Source: Acidimicrobiia bacterium (GTDB lineage Bacteria > Actinomycetota > Acidimicrobiia > IMCC26256 > PALSA-610). From it: DNA of 64,000 nucleotides. Below, in pieces: positions 27,740 through 36,507 of this stretch. The notes below the pieces were generated by a model, which saw only the letters and a program-made list of their open reading frames with translations, was not told where the DNA came from and searched no databases. A program made the translations under genes and the position numbers. The stretch is taken from NCBI GenBank assembly GCA_026002935.1, contig BPGH01000001.1, positions 979,965 to 1,043,964 on the forward strand. The letters are read 5' to 3'. Position 1 is the first letter of the stretch, and each line of letters begins with the position of its first letter.

Positions 27740-29706
27740 TCAGATGCGCGCCAGGCGGCGCAGCGCCGCCGCGATGTCGTCGCGGTCGGGGAGCCAGGCC
27801 CGCTCGAGCGTCGGCGCGTAGGGCGGCGGGGTGGGCGCGGCGCCGACCCGCACGACGGGCGCGTCGAGGTGCCAGAACCCGGCGTCGGCGGCGAGCGCCG
27901 CGATCTCCGCACCGATCCCGAACGGGACGACGGCCTCGTGCGCGACGAGCAGCCGGCTCGTCCGCTCGAGCGAGGCGAGGATCGTGGCGGTGTCGAGGGG
28001 CGCGACGGTCCGCAGGTCGACCACCTCGACCGAGATGCCCTCGGCCGCCACGGCCTCGGCCGCGGCGAGCGCCTCGTGCACCATCCGCGACACCGACACG
28101 ACGGTGACGTCGCTGCCCTCGCGTGACGACGCGGGCGCGCCCGATCGGCACGACGTGATCGGCCGGCGGGCCTCGGGCCCTTCGTGCCGTACAGCAGCCG
28201 GTTCTCGACGAAGACGACCGGGTTCGGGTCCTGGATCGCGGCGCGCAGCAGCCCGTAGGTGTCGGCCGGCGTCGAGGGCATCACGACGGTCAGCCCCGGC
28301 ACGTGCGCGAGCAGTGCCTCGAGGCTCTGCGAGTGCTGGCTCCCCGACGAGCGGCCGGCACCGAACTGGGTGCGGACGGTGAGGGCCATGGCGGCCCGGC
28401 CGCCGGTCATGAAGGGGAGCTTCGCCGCCTGGTTGAGGAGCTGGTCGAGGCAGACGCCGACGAAGTCGAGGTACATCAGCTCGACCACCGGTCGCAGGCC
28501 GGCCATCGCGGCGCCGACGCCGAGGCCGACGATCGCCGTCTCGGAGATGGGGGTGTCGCGGACCCGGTCGCCGAACCGCTCGCGCAGGCCCCGGGTCAGC
28601 CCGAACACGTTGCCGCCCTCGCCGACGTCGATGCCGGCGAGGAAGACGCGCTCGTCGCGCTCGAGCTCGACCGCGAGCGCGTCACGGATCGCGTCCATCG
28701 TGCGGAACTCGGGCGCACCGGGGGCCGGCGGAGGGGGTTCGGGGTGGGCCGGGCGTTCGTGCACCACGTAGTACGTGAGCGTCCCGGGGTCGGGTGCCGG
28801 CGACCGCCGGGCGGCGTCGAGCGCCTCGTCGAGCGAGCGCCCGACCGCGGCCTCGAGCGCCTGCACCTCCCCGTCGGCGACACCGGCAGCGCGCAGCCGG
28901 CGCGCGTGCACGAGCAGCGGGTCGCGCCCGGCCCACTCGGCGACCTCTTCCTCGGTGCGGTAGCGCTGCGGGTCGCCCTCGTAGTGCCCGTGGTGCCGGT
29001 AGGTGAACGCCTCGACGATCGTCGGCCCCTCGCCCGCGCGCGCCCGCTCGACCGCCCCGGCCGCCGCGGTCGCGACCGCCACCACGTCGTTCCCGTCCAC
29101 CGCCGTGTAGGGGACGCCGTAGCCGGCCGCGCGGCGTTCGAGCGGTGCGGCGTGCTGGGTCGGTGCGGGCGAGAACTCGGCGTACCCGTTGTTCTCGCAG
29201 AAGAAGACGACCGGCAGCCGCCAGACCGCGGCGAGGTTGACCGCCTCGTGGAACGCGCCCGCGGCGACCGCGCCGTCGCCGAAGAACGCGACCGCGACCG
29301 AGCCGTCGCCGCGCAGGCGTGCGGCCCACGCGGCACCGACGGCGATCGGCAGGCCTGCGGCGACGATCCCGTTCGCGCCGAAGATGCCGATCCCGGGATC
29401 CGCGACGTGCATCGAGCCGCCGCGGCCGCGGTTGGTGCCGTCGGCGCGCGCGAGCAGCTCGGCGAACATCGGGAACGGGTCGAGTCCCTTGGCGAGGCAG
29501 TGCCCGTGCCCGCGGTGCGTCGACGTGATCACGTCGGCCGGGCGCAGCGGCCAGCACGCGCCGACGGCGGCCGCCTCCTGGCCGATGGACAGGTGCACGA
29601 AGCCGGGCACCTCGCCTGCGCGGTAGCAGGCTGCGACCCGCTGCTCGAACCCGCGCACGACCAGCATCCGCCGGTGCATCTCGAGGAGGTCGGCGCCGGT
29701 GAACAC
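27740..29706 (-). CDS. fused E1 alpha/beta 2-oxoacid dehydrogenase-type thiamine enzyme (two frameshifts)
   Basis: About 655 residues. The alpha part (29706 to about 28700) shows RGFEQRVAACYRAGEVPGFVHLSIGQEA, THRGHGHCLAKG, the thiamine motif FGDGAVAAGAFHEAVN...CENNGY, and RTEEEVAEW. The beta part reads MDAIRDALAVELERDERVFLAGIDVG, ISETAIVGLGVGAA, then QFGAGRSSGSQHSQSLEALLAHVPGL. Two single-base shifts near 28161 and 28115 carry it into the frame that ends VPFGIGAEIAALAADAG...RLARI. It would decarboxylate a 2-oxoacid or acyloin. No E2 or E3 gene is in the window. GTG 29706 lies next to site C. Confidence 0.75.
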
Positions 29707-29717
29707 GGAAGGTCTAC

Positions 29718-29735
29718 TGTACTGGTCGGTACAAG
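29718..29735 (+). promoter_or_regulatory. operator-like site C (TGTACTGGTCGGTACAAG)
   Basis: Contains the shared core and also a TGTAC/GTACA inverted repeat spaced by six bases. It lies in a 43-base gap between the divergent E1 fusion and SDR genes, and overlaps TACAGT, a possible minus-strand -10 ten bases before GTG 29706. Confidence 0.62.
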
Positions 29736-29749
29736 AATCGGGGCGGTGC

Positions 29750-30526
29750 ATGGCCGACATCGAGATCCCGGACTCGTTCCCCGGCGCCGGTGACGTGGCG
29801 GGCAAGCGGGTCGTGGTCACGGGCGCGGGCCGCGGGCTCGGGCGGTTGCTCGCCCACGCGTTCTCGGGCGCGGGCGCCCGCGTCGCCCTCGTGGCCCGCA
29901 CCGAGCGCGACCTGAAGGCGGTCGCGGCGGAGCTGCCGGGGCCGGCGATCGTGTGCCCGGGCGACGTCACCGACGCCGCGTTCAACGAGGCGGTCGCCGA
30001 CGCGGCCGTCGCCGAGTGGGGCGGCCTCGACGTGTGGATCTCCAACGCGGGCATCTCGCCGGTCGTCTCGGGGCCGCGCGGCACGGACCCCGCGCTGTGG
30101 CGGCGCGTCCTCGACGTCAACCTCACGGGCGCGTTCCTCGGCGCGCGGGCGGCGGCGCGGGTGATGGGCTCCGGCGGCCGCATCATCTGCACGGGGTCGG
30201 TGCTCGGGGAGCGGCCCCGCGCGGGGCTCGCCGCGTACTGTGCCGCGAAGGCCGGCCTGGTCGGCATGGCCAAGGCGCTCGCGCTCGACCTCGCGCCGGC
30301 GGGGGTCACCGTCAACGTCGTCGCGCCCGGCTGGTTCGACTCGCCCCTCGCGAGCGCGTGGAAGGAGGACCCGGGGCTCGCGGCCTCGGTCGTCGACCAC
30401 ACCGCACTGCGCCGGTGGGGCGGCCCGACCGACCTCCCCGGCGCGTACCTGTTCCTCGCGTCGGACGCGTCCGGCTTCGTGACCGGGTCGGTGCTCCCCG
30501 TCGACGGCGGGTACCTGCTCGTATGA
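29750..30526 (+). CDS. SDR-family oxidoreductase
   Basis: A 258-residue classical SDR: VVVTGAGRGLGRLLAH (cofactor), ISNAGIS, catalytic Ser in CTGSVLGERP, YCAAKAGLVG (YxxxK) and the end GSVLPVDGGYLL. An NAD(P)-linked alcohol/ketone conversion is expected; LVART after strand 2 leans to NADPH. Start ATG 29750 is close to site C; the stop overlaps the next SDR start as ATGA. Confidence 0.88.
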   Translation: MADIEIPDSFPGAGDVAGKRVVVTGAGRGLGRLLAHAFSGAGARVALVARTERDLKAVAAELPGPAIVCPGDVTDAAFNEAVADAAVAEWGGLDVWISNAGISPVVSGPRGTDPALWRRVLDVNLTGAFLGARAAARVMGSGGRIICTGSVLGERPRAGLAAYCAAKAGLVGMAKALALDLAPAGVTVNVVAPGWFDSPLASAWKEDPGLAASVVDHTALRRWGGPTDLPGAYLFLASDASGFVTGSVLPVDGGYLLV

Positions 30527-31291
30527 ACGGCGCCGCTGCCGGGACGCCGCCCAGCCGGCGGGTCGTCGTCATCACCGGCGCGGGCGGCGCGCTCGGCGCC
30601 GCGCTCTCCCGCCACTTCGCGGGCGAGCCGGGCACCGACGTGGTGCTCAGCGACGTGAGCGGCGAGTCGCTCGACGCGACGCTCGCCGGCCTGCCGGAGG
30701 TGCGCGGCGCCGTCGAGACCTGCATCGCCGACGTGGGCGACCTCGCCCAGGTCGAGGCGGTCGTCGGGCGCGCGACCGACGCGTTCGGCCGCGTCGACGT
30801 GCTGATCTCGAACGCGGGGGTGCTGTCCCCCAACGGCCGCATCCACAACCTGACCACCGACGACTGGGAGCGGGCGTTCCGGGTCAACGTGCTCGGCGCG
30901 GTGAACGGGATCCGTGCGGTGGTGCCGGTGATGCGGGCGCAGCGGTCGGGATCGATCGTGCTCACGGCGTCGGTGTCGGGCCTCACGGCCTGGTCGCACG
31001 CCGCGCCCTACTGCGTCACGAAGGCCGGTGTGGTCCACCTCGCGAAGGTCGCCGCGCTCGAGTACGCGCGCGACGGCATCCGCGTGAACTGCGTGTGCCC
31101 CGGCACGTTCCGTCTCGGGCATCCACGCGGGCCTGCCGCCGGAGGCGATCGACGCGATCGCGGCCCGCCACCCGCTCGGTCTCGGTGCCCCGGCGGACCT
31201 CGTCGGCGCGTACGCCTACCTGGCGGGCGACGCGTCGCGGTGGACTACCGGCGCCGCGCTGGTGGTCGACGGCGGCTACTCGGCGCCGTGA
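30523..31291 (+). CDS. SDR-family oxidoreductase (one frameshift at 31114)
   Basis: About 255 residues. ITGAGGALGAALSRHF opens the fold, then SDVSGESLD (Asp after strand 2, NAD preference), ISNAGVLSPNGRI, Ser in TASVSGLTAW and YCVTKAG. At CPGTF the frame is lost; dropping C31114 continues it as SGIHAGLPPEAIDAI and ends GAALVVDGGYSAP with TGA at 31289-31291. The restored end is the normal SDR C-terminus, so the gene is probably whole in the organism. It is translationally coupled to the preceding SDR and its end overlaps the convergent TetR gene by 47 bases. Confidence 0.78.
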
Positions 31292-31934
31292 CCGGACCGG
31301 CCGCGATCCCGCGGACGAACAGGTCGGCGAACGGCTTGGCCACGTCGCGGGCCGACAGGCGGCCGCCCGGCTTGAGCCACAGGTACGTGTAGTTGTGCAT
31401 GCCGAGCCACGCGAGGGCCGTGAGCCGCGGGTCGACGTCGCGGAACTCGCCGGACTCGATCCCTTCGCGCAGCACCGACTCGACCCGCTTCTCGTACTCG
31501 CGCCGGCGGGCGCGGAAGCGCTTCGCGCGCTCGCCGGTGAGCGCGGGGAACTCGTGGAGGAACACCCAAACGTGGTCGGGATAGCGTGCGATCACGTCGA
31601 GCAGCTCGTCGCCGAGCATCGCGAGGCGGGCGGACGGCGAGCCTCCGGTCGCGTCCACCCGGTTCGCGCCCGCCATCACCTCGTCCATCACGCGGTCGTG
31701 GATGGCGGCGAGCAACGCCTCCTTCGAACCGATGTAGTGGTACAGCGTGCCCTTGCCGAGCCCGTTCGCCTCGCAGAGGTCGTTGAGCCCGGTCGCGTGG
31801 TAGCCGCGCTCCGCGAACACGCGCGCCGAGGTGTCGACGATGGCGGCGAGGCGTGCCTCCCACCGGGGGCTGCGCCGCCGGCCCGCGCGGGCCGCGCCGG
31901 CGCGGCCGGTGGCCTCGGGCCTGGCGTCGGCCAT
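31245..31934 (-). CDS. TetR/AcrR-family regulator (candidate regulator of the catabolic cluster)
   Basis: A 229-residue regulator. The HTH is at about 30-75 (RLAAIVDTSARVFAERGYHATGLNDLCEANGLGKGTLYHYIGSKEALLAAI), followed by a helical ligand domain with RYPDHVWVFLHEFPALTGERAKRFRARRREYEKRVESVLREG, a pattern of acyl-CoA-responsive TetR proteins near fadD genes. It diverges from the acyl-CoA synthetase across site D and has a TATATT -10 at about 32018-32023. Its own location beside one of four copies of the motif makes it the best candidate to bind all four. Confidence 0.88.
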   Translation of the reverse strand: MADARPEATGRAGAARAGRRRSPRWEARLAAIVDTSARVFAERGYHATGLNDLCEANGLGKGTLYHYIGSKEALLAAIHDRVMDEVMAGANRVDATGGSPSARLAMLGDELLDVIARYPDHVWVFLHEFPALTGERAKRFRARRREYEKRVESVLREGIESGEFRDVDPRLTALAWLGMHNYTYLWLKPGGRLSARDVAKPFADLFVRGIAAGPVTAPSSRRRPPARRR

Positions 31935-32023
31935 GCGGTGCTCCTCGGGACTCCTCGGGGCCGTACGGGCGCCCGCGGGCGCCGGCCCGGCCGGCCCGCG
32001 TGCCGGGTCCGGTGCTGAATATA

Positions 32024-32040
32024 CTGAACGGTCGGTACAG
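32024..32040 (+). promoter_or_regulatory. operator-like site D (CTGAACGGTCGGTACAG)
   Basis: Shares GGTCGGTACA with sites A and C. It lies between the divergent TetR and acyl-CoA synthetase genes, next to AATATA (TATATT on the minus strand), the likely -10 of the regulator, so it fits an autoregulatory operator. Confidence 0.62.
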
Positions 32041-32057
32041 GCAGCGGTGAGGGGCCG

Positions 32058-33578
32058 ATGCGGGCGGACGTGAACTGGTTCACGGTGCTCAGCCACCACG
32101 CCCTCCGTACGCCCGACCACCCGATCGCCCGCGCCGGCGACGAGACCGTCACCTACGGCGAGATGGCCGCGCGCGCGACCGCGCTCGCCGGGGGCCTCCA
32201 CCGACGCGGGGTCGGGCCGGGAGACGTGGTGGCGCTGCTCGCCTACAACTGCATCGAGTTCCTCGAGACGATCTTCGCAGCCAACCGTCTCGGGGCGATC
32301 GCGATGCCCGTCAACTGGCGCCTCGCGGCGCCGGAGGTGCGCTACATCCTCGAGCACTCCGGGGCGCGCGCGCTCGTGTGCGACGCCGAGCTGGCCGCGC
32401 TCGCGGGGGATGCCACGGCCGGCACGACCCTCGCCCCGGTGCGCGTGTGCGTCGACGGCGAACCGCCCGGGTGGGAACCGCTCCCCGCGGTCCGGTCGGC
32501 GCAGGACGCGCCGGCGCCCCCCCTCGTCGGCGGCGACGACGTCCACCGGCTCATGTACACGTCGGGCACGACGGGGCGCCCGAAGGGCGTGATGATCACC
32601 CATGCGAACCTTGCCTGGAAGAACCTCGCCCACCTCGTCGAGTTCGGGTTCACGAGCGCGGACGTCGGGCTGGCGTGCGGTCCGCTCTACCACGTCGGCG
32701 CGCTCGACCTCACGACCACGACGCTGATCGCCGCGGGTGCGACGACGATCGTCCACCGCACCTTCGACGCCGCGGCCGTGGTGGAGGAGATCGAGCGGTC
32801 CCGGGTGACGACCCTCTGGCTGGCGCCCGCGATGGTCAACGCGATCATGGCGCTGCCCGACCTGGACGGGCGCGACCTCTCCTCGGTGCGCGTCGTCGTC
32901 AACGGCGGCGAGAAGATGCCGATCCCGCTCATCGAGCGGATCCAGCGCACGTTCCCGTCCGCGTGGTTCGCGGACGCGTACGGGCTGACCGAGACGGTGT
33001 CGGGCGACACGTTCCTCGACCGCGACAGCATCATCCGCAAGCTCGGCAGCGTCGGCCGCCCGTGCCTGCACCTCGAACTGGACGTGTGGGACGACGACGG
33101 CCGCCCGGTGCCGCCGGGCGAGCCGGGCGAGATCGTGCTGCGCGGCCCGAAGGTGTTCAAGGGCTACTGGCGCGACCCCGAGGCAACGGCGGCCGCGTTC
33201 GCCGGGGGATGGTTCCACACCGGCGACGTGGGCGTGCGCGACGAGGACGGCTACCTGTGGGTCGTCGACCGCAAGAAGGACATGATCGTGTCGGGCGGCG
33301 AGAACATCGCGAGCTCGGAGGTGGAGCGCGTGCTGTACGAGCACCCCGCGGTGCTCGAGGCCGCGGTCGTCGCGCGGCCCGACGAGCGGTGGGGCGAGGT
33401 ACCGGTCGCGTTCGTCGTGGCGCGGCCCGGCATCGCGGTCACCGCCGACGCCCTGGTCGAGCACTGCCGCTCGCAGCTCGCCCGGTTCAAGGTGCCGAAG
33501 GACGTCGTGTTCCTCGACGCGCTGCCCCGCAACCCGTCGGGCAAGGTGCTCAAGCGCGAGCTGCGCGACCGGGTGTAG
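32058..33578 (+). CDS. acyl-CoA synthetase (AMP-forming), FadD-like
   Basis: A 506-residue ANL-superfamily ligase. ATP-binding loop MYTSGTTGRPKGVMITHANL (about 170-190), ADAYGLTETVSG, GWFHTGDVGVRDEDGYLWVVDRKKDMIVSGGENIASSEVE hinge, and catalytic Lys in NPSGKVLKREL near the end. It would activate a carboxylic acid to its CoA thioester, the entry step for the acyl-CoA dehydrogenases of this region. Site D lies 20 bases upstream. The 3' end overlaps the convergent gene by 29 bases. Confidence 0.92.
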   Translation: MRADVNWFTVLSHHALRTPDHPIARAGDETVTYGEMAARATALAGGLHRRGVGPGDVVALLAYNCIEFLETIFAANRLGAIAMPVNWRLAAPEVRYILEHSGARALVCDAELAALAGDATAGTTLAPVRVCVDGEPPGWEPLPAVRSAQDAPAPPLVGGDDVHRLMYTSGTTGRPKGVMITHANLAWKNLAHLVEFGFTSADVGLACGPLYHVGALDLTTTTLIAAGATTIVHRTFDAAAVVEEIERSRVTTLWLAPAMVNAIMALPDLDGRDLSSVRVVVNGGEKMPIPLIERIQRTFPSAWFADAYGLTETVSGDTFLDRDSIIRKLGSVGRPCLHLELDVWDDDGRPVPPGEPGEIVLRGPKVFKGYWRDPEATAAAFAGGWFHTGDVGVRDEDGYLWVVDRKKDMIVSGGENIASSEVERVLYEHPAVLEAAVVARPDERWGEVPVAFVVARPGIAVTADALVEHCRSQLARFKVPKDVVFLDALPRNPSGKVLKRELRDRV

Positions 33579-34626
33579 CCGGCGCGCCCGCGACCCCCCT
33601 CGGGAGCGGCACCGGCAGGTCGTTGTAGGTCACGATGCCGGGTGGTGCGGCGACCACCCGCGGGATCGCGTTCACCGCGGGCATCGCGGTCATGATCATC
33701 CCGAGCACCATGAAGTCGGAGAACGACGTGAACTCGAAGTCGGGCGGCGGCAGGAGCTCGATGCGTGTGCGCACGGTCGGGCGCCCCTCGACCTCGATCA
33801 GGTAGCCGTCCTCGATCGGCCAGTCGGGATCGAGCGTCGTGCCCTTCTTCCAGCGCACGCGCAGGTCGACGAGCGTGCGCCCCCCGACCCGGCCCTGCCA
33901 GCTCGCGGCGATCCCCGCGACGCAGCCGGCGGGGATCGACCAGGAGCCGAGGTCGAGGTCCGCGGTGGTCCGCGCGTACTCCGCCTCGCAGGCGATCTCG
34001 TCGAACTCGACGCCGAGCGCGTCGCCGACCAGGGCGACCGCCTCGGCGAAGACAGCCGTGCCGTGCGCCGTCATGGCGGGCAGGTCCGGGTCGCCCATCG
34101 GCCGGCCGAAGCCGGCGGGGCGCTCGGTCTCGGGCGAGTCGTACAGCGTCGTGTCGGCGGCCTCGGAGATCGTGACCTTGTCGACCCGGTCGCAGAGGTT
34201 CGCCGTGACGATCGTGATCAGCTCGGCGAGGCCGGGGTTGATGCCGGTGCCGAACATCGTCGACCCGCCCCGTTCGCAGGCGCGCACGATTCGGTCGCGT
34301 CCCTCACCCAGGTTGCGCCCCGTGATGAACGCGGCGGTGCTGACCACGTTCGCCCCCGACTCCAGGATGCGGACGAGCTCGTCGACGTCCTGCCACATCG
34401 GGTTGTAGAGCACGCAGTCGGGGCGGAGCGCGAGCAGCGCGTCGACGTCGTTCGTCGCCGCAACCCCGACGGGGTCGATGCCGCACAGCTCGCCCACGTC
34501 GCGCCCGACCTTGTCCGGTGACCACGCGTAGCAGCCGACCAGCTCGAGGTCGGGGTGACCGGCGACGGCCCGCACCGACCGCTTGCCCACGTTGCCGGTC
34601 GTCCACTGCACGACCCGGATCGTCAT
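33550..34626 (-). CDS. dihydrodipicolinate-reductase/native amine dehydrogenase-like protein
   Basis: A 358-residue Rossmann protein: IRVVQWTTGNVGKRSVRAVAGHPDLELVG is the NAD(P) motif, then YNPMWQDVDELVRILESGANVVSTAAFITG, and a C-terminal domain of the DAP-dehydrogenase-like type. Relatives include NAD(P)-dependent amine dehydrogenases, but many members in degradation clusters are uncharacterised; keto/amine or enoyl reduction are options. ATG 34626 follows GGGAGG. It belongs to the leftward operon SDR - CoxL-like - P450 - TetR - this gene. Confidence 0.8.
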   Translation of the reverse strand: MTIRVVQWTTGNVGKRSVRAVAGHPDLELVGCYAWSPDKVGRDVGELCGIDPVGVAATNDVDALLALRPDCVLYNPMWQDVDELVRILESGANVVSTAAFITGRNLGEGRDRIVRACERGGSTMFGTGINPGLAELITIVTANLCDRVDKVTISEAADTTLYDSPETERPAGFGRPMGDPDLPAMTAHGTAVFAEAVALVGDALGVEFDEIACEAEYARTTADLDLGSWSIPAGCVAGIAASWQGRVGGRTLVDLRVRWKKGTTLDPDWPIEDGYLIEVEGRPTVRTRIELLPPPDFEFTSFSDFMVLGMIMTAMPAVNAIPRVVAAPPGIVTYNDLPVPLPRGVAGAPATPGRAARA

Positions 34627-34660
34627 CGCTGCCTCCCGTCCCTCTCGCCCTGCGAACGGC

Positions 34661-35305
34661 TCAGCGGTCGCGGGGCCCCGGGGGCGGCGGTCCTCGCGGA
34701 TCGCGCGCTCCAGCATCCCGATCACCCAGGTGACCCCGCGGATCGCCTCGTCCCGCCCGAGGCCCCAGTCGTTCACGAGCCGTTCGTACGAGCCGACCGA
34801 CCACAACACGTCGAGCATCGCCGCCGCGAGGGTCCGGTCGGCCGACGACCAGCGCGCCGCGTGCTGCTTCACGCCGCGAGCAGGGCGTCGTGCTGGCGCC
34901 GGTTCGCCTCGAGCAGCGTCGGGTCGAGCCGCCGGGGCCGGGCCAGCGGGTACGACGACACGTGCCGGAGGATCCGTGCCGCGAGATCGGCGACGTCCCG
35001 AGGTCCAGCTCGGAGAAGTCGACGCCGACCTCCTGTTCGAGGCGGTGCATGACCGCGTCGCGCAGCGCACGTTCGTTCGCGAAGTGCCGGTACACGGTGC
35101 GCTCGTTCACCCCGGCGCGCGCGGCGACGGCCCGGATCGTGATGCCGCGCCAGTCGCGGATCGACGACGACTCCCGCAGCAGCTCGGCGCCGGCGGCGAC
35201 GATCCGGTCTCGGGTCTGGGCCGCGCGCTCGCGCCGCAGGGTGTTGTCGTAGCGGCGCCGGGCCGGCGCCGGGCCCCGGCCCGGCGGGGTGCGGCCGCCG
35301 GTCAC
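34661..35305 (-). CDS. TetR-family regulator (two to three frameshifts)
   Basis: The N-terminus is intact: RRERAAQTRDRIVAAGAELLRESSSIRDWRGITIRAVAARAGVNERTVYRHFANERALRDAVM is a TetR HTH. After FSELDLG (near 34997) the frame moves to DVADLAARILRHVSSYP...RQHDALLAA, then near 34873 to VKQHAARWSSADRTLAAAMLDVLWSVGSYERLV, and the end is probably in a third frame at about 34661-34675. The conserved helical sequence on each side suggests sequence errors. GTG 35305 overlaps the P450 stop as GTGA. It may regulate this operon. Confidence 0.65.
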   Translation of the reverse strand: MTGGRTPPGRGPAPARRRYDNTLRRERAAQTRDRIVAAGAELLRESSSIRDWRGITIRAVAARAGVNERTVYRHFANERALRDAVMHRLEQEVGVDFSELDLGTSPISRHGSSGTCRRTRWPGPGGSTRRCSRRTGASTTPCSRREAARGALVVGRPDPRGGDARRVVVGRLVRTARERLGPRAGRGDPRGHLGDRDAGARDPRGPPPPGPRDR

Positions 35306-36507
35306 GGCAGGATCGCGGGGAGCGTCTCGTACCCCCGCACCGTCGACGTGGGTGCGATCCTGGCCCGGTCGAGGTCGACGTCCCACTCGGGGAAGCGGTT
35401 CAGCACCTCGTCGAGGGCGATGCGGCCCTCCAGGCGGGCGAGCGCCGCACCGAGGCAGTAGTGGATGCCGAAGCCGAAGGCGAGGTGCTGGCCGATCCTC
35501 CGGTGGATGTCGAACCGCTCCGCGTCCGGCCAGCGGCGCTCGTCACGGTTGGCGGCGGACACGACGAACAGGATCGCGCTCCCCGCGGGCACCTTCTGCC
35601 CGTGGATCTCCGCGTCCTCGGGCACGTAGCGGCCGATCTGCGGTCCGGGCGACTCGTACCGCAGCAGCTCCTCGATCGCGTTGGGGATGAGCGACCGGTC
35701 CTCGACGAGCTCGCGCCGCTGGTCGGGGTGCTCGGCGAGGACCTTCCCGGTCCAGCCGATGAGCCGGGTCGTCGTCTCGTTGCCGGCGCCGGCCACGACC
35801 GTCGTGTACAGGAGGGCCTCCTCCCGGGTGAGGGTGCGGCGGACGCCGTGCTCGTCCTCGAACTCGGTGTGCAGGAGTTCGGTCATCAGGTCGTCGGACG
35901 GGTGCTCGATCCGCCAGTCGATGTACTCCTCGAACATCTCCGCCCCGAAGGTGAGCTCGTCACCCACGTGCATCGCCTCGCCCGCCTTCGTGCGCAGGCG
36001 GGCGTCCGCGTTGTCGCGCACGGCCTCCTGGTCGGCCTCGGGGATCCCGAAGAGCATCCCGATCACGCGCATCGGCATCTGCGCGCCGAGGTCCTTGATG
36101 AAGTCGAACTCGCGCTCGCCGACGAGCGGGTCGAGGCTGCGGGCGCAGTACTCGCGGATCTTCGGCTCGAGCTCCGCGACCCGCCGCGGCGTGAACACCC
36201 GGGAGAGCAGCGCGCGGTGCACGTCGTGGGCCGGCGGGTCCTCGAAGATGAGGTTGCCGGGCGGCATCTCGACGTTCGCCTTGATCAGCTCCAGGATCCC
36301 GCCGCGGCCGGAGATGTACCGCTTCGCGTCGACGAGGCCGCGCTCGCAGTCCTCGTATCGGGTGACGGCGTAGAAGTCGAGCTTCTCGTTGTAGTAGAGC
36401 GGCGCCTCGTCGCGCATCCGCTTGTAGAGCGGGTACGGGTCGGGGTCGTTGATCGCCGTGTACGGGTCGTAGTAGAGGTCCGGTGCGGTGGTCGTCTCGC
36501 CCGTCAT
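35302..36507 (-). CDS. cytochrome P450
   Basis: A 401-residue soluble bacterial P450. I-helix VVAGAGNETTTRLIGW (oxygen activation; Asn-Glu in place of the common Asp), ExxR in IEELLRYESPG, and the heme loop FGFGIHYCLGAALARLE with the thiolate Cys. Sequence is closest in feel to CYP families acting on terpenoids or steroids in actinobacteria. Redox partners are not in the window. ATG overlaps the stop of the CoxL-like gene; the TetR gene overlaps its own stop. Confidence 0.92.
   Translation of the reverse strand: MTGETTTAPDLYYDPYTAINDPDPYPLYKRMRDEAPLYYNEKLDFYAVTRYEDCERGLVDAKRYISGRGGILELIKANVEMPPGNLIFEDPPAHDVHRALLSRVFTPRRVAELEPKIREYCARSLDPLVGEREFDFIKDLGAQMPMRVIGMLFGIPEADQEAVRDNADARLRTKAGEAMHVGDELTFGAEMFEEYIDWRIEHPSDDLMTELLHTEFEDEHGVRRTLTREEALLYTTVVAGAGNETTTRLIGWTGKVLAEHPDQRRELVEDRSLIPNAIEELLRYESPGPQIGRYVPEDAEIHGQKVPAGSAILFVVSAANRDERRWPDAERFDIHRRIGQHLAFGFGIHYCLGAALARLEGRIALDEVLNRFPEWDVDLDRARIAPTSTVRGYETLPAILP

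Noticed and set aside
25540..31122. A 1860-codon open frame on the minus strand
   Set aside because: Only the part at about 28170-29706 is a real gene (the E1 fusion); the flanking parts are antisense to an acyl-CoA dehydrogenase and SDR genes.
34661..35070. A read-through fusion of the TetR regulator with the amine-dehydrogenase-like gene
   Set aside because: No stop separates them in the shown frame, but the downstream gene has its own ATG with a strong ribosome site and the TetR part carries other frame breaks, so the fusion is probably an artefact of an indel near 34670.
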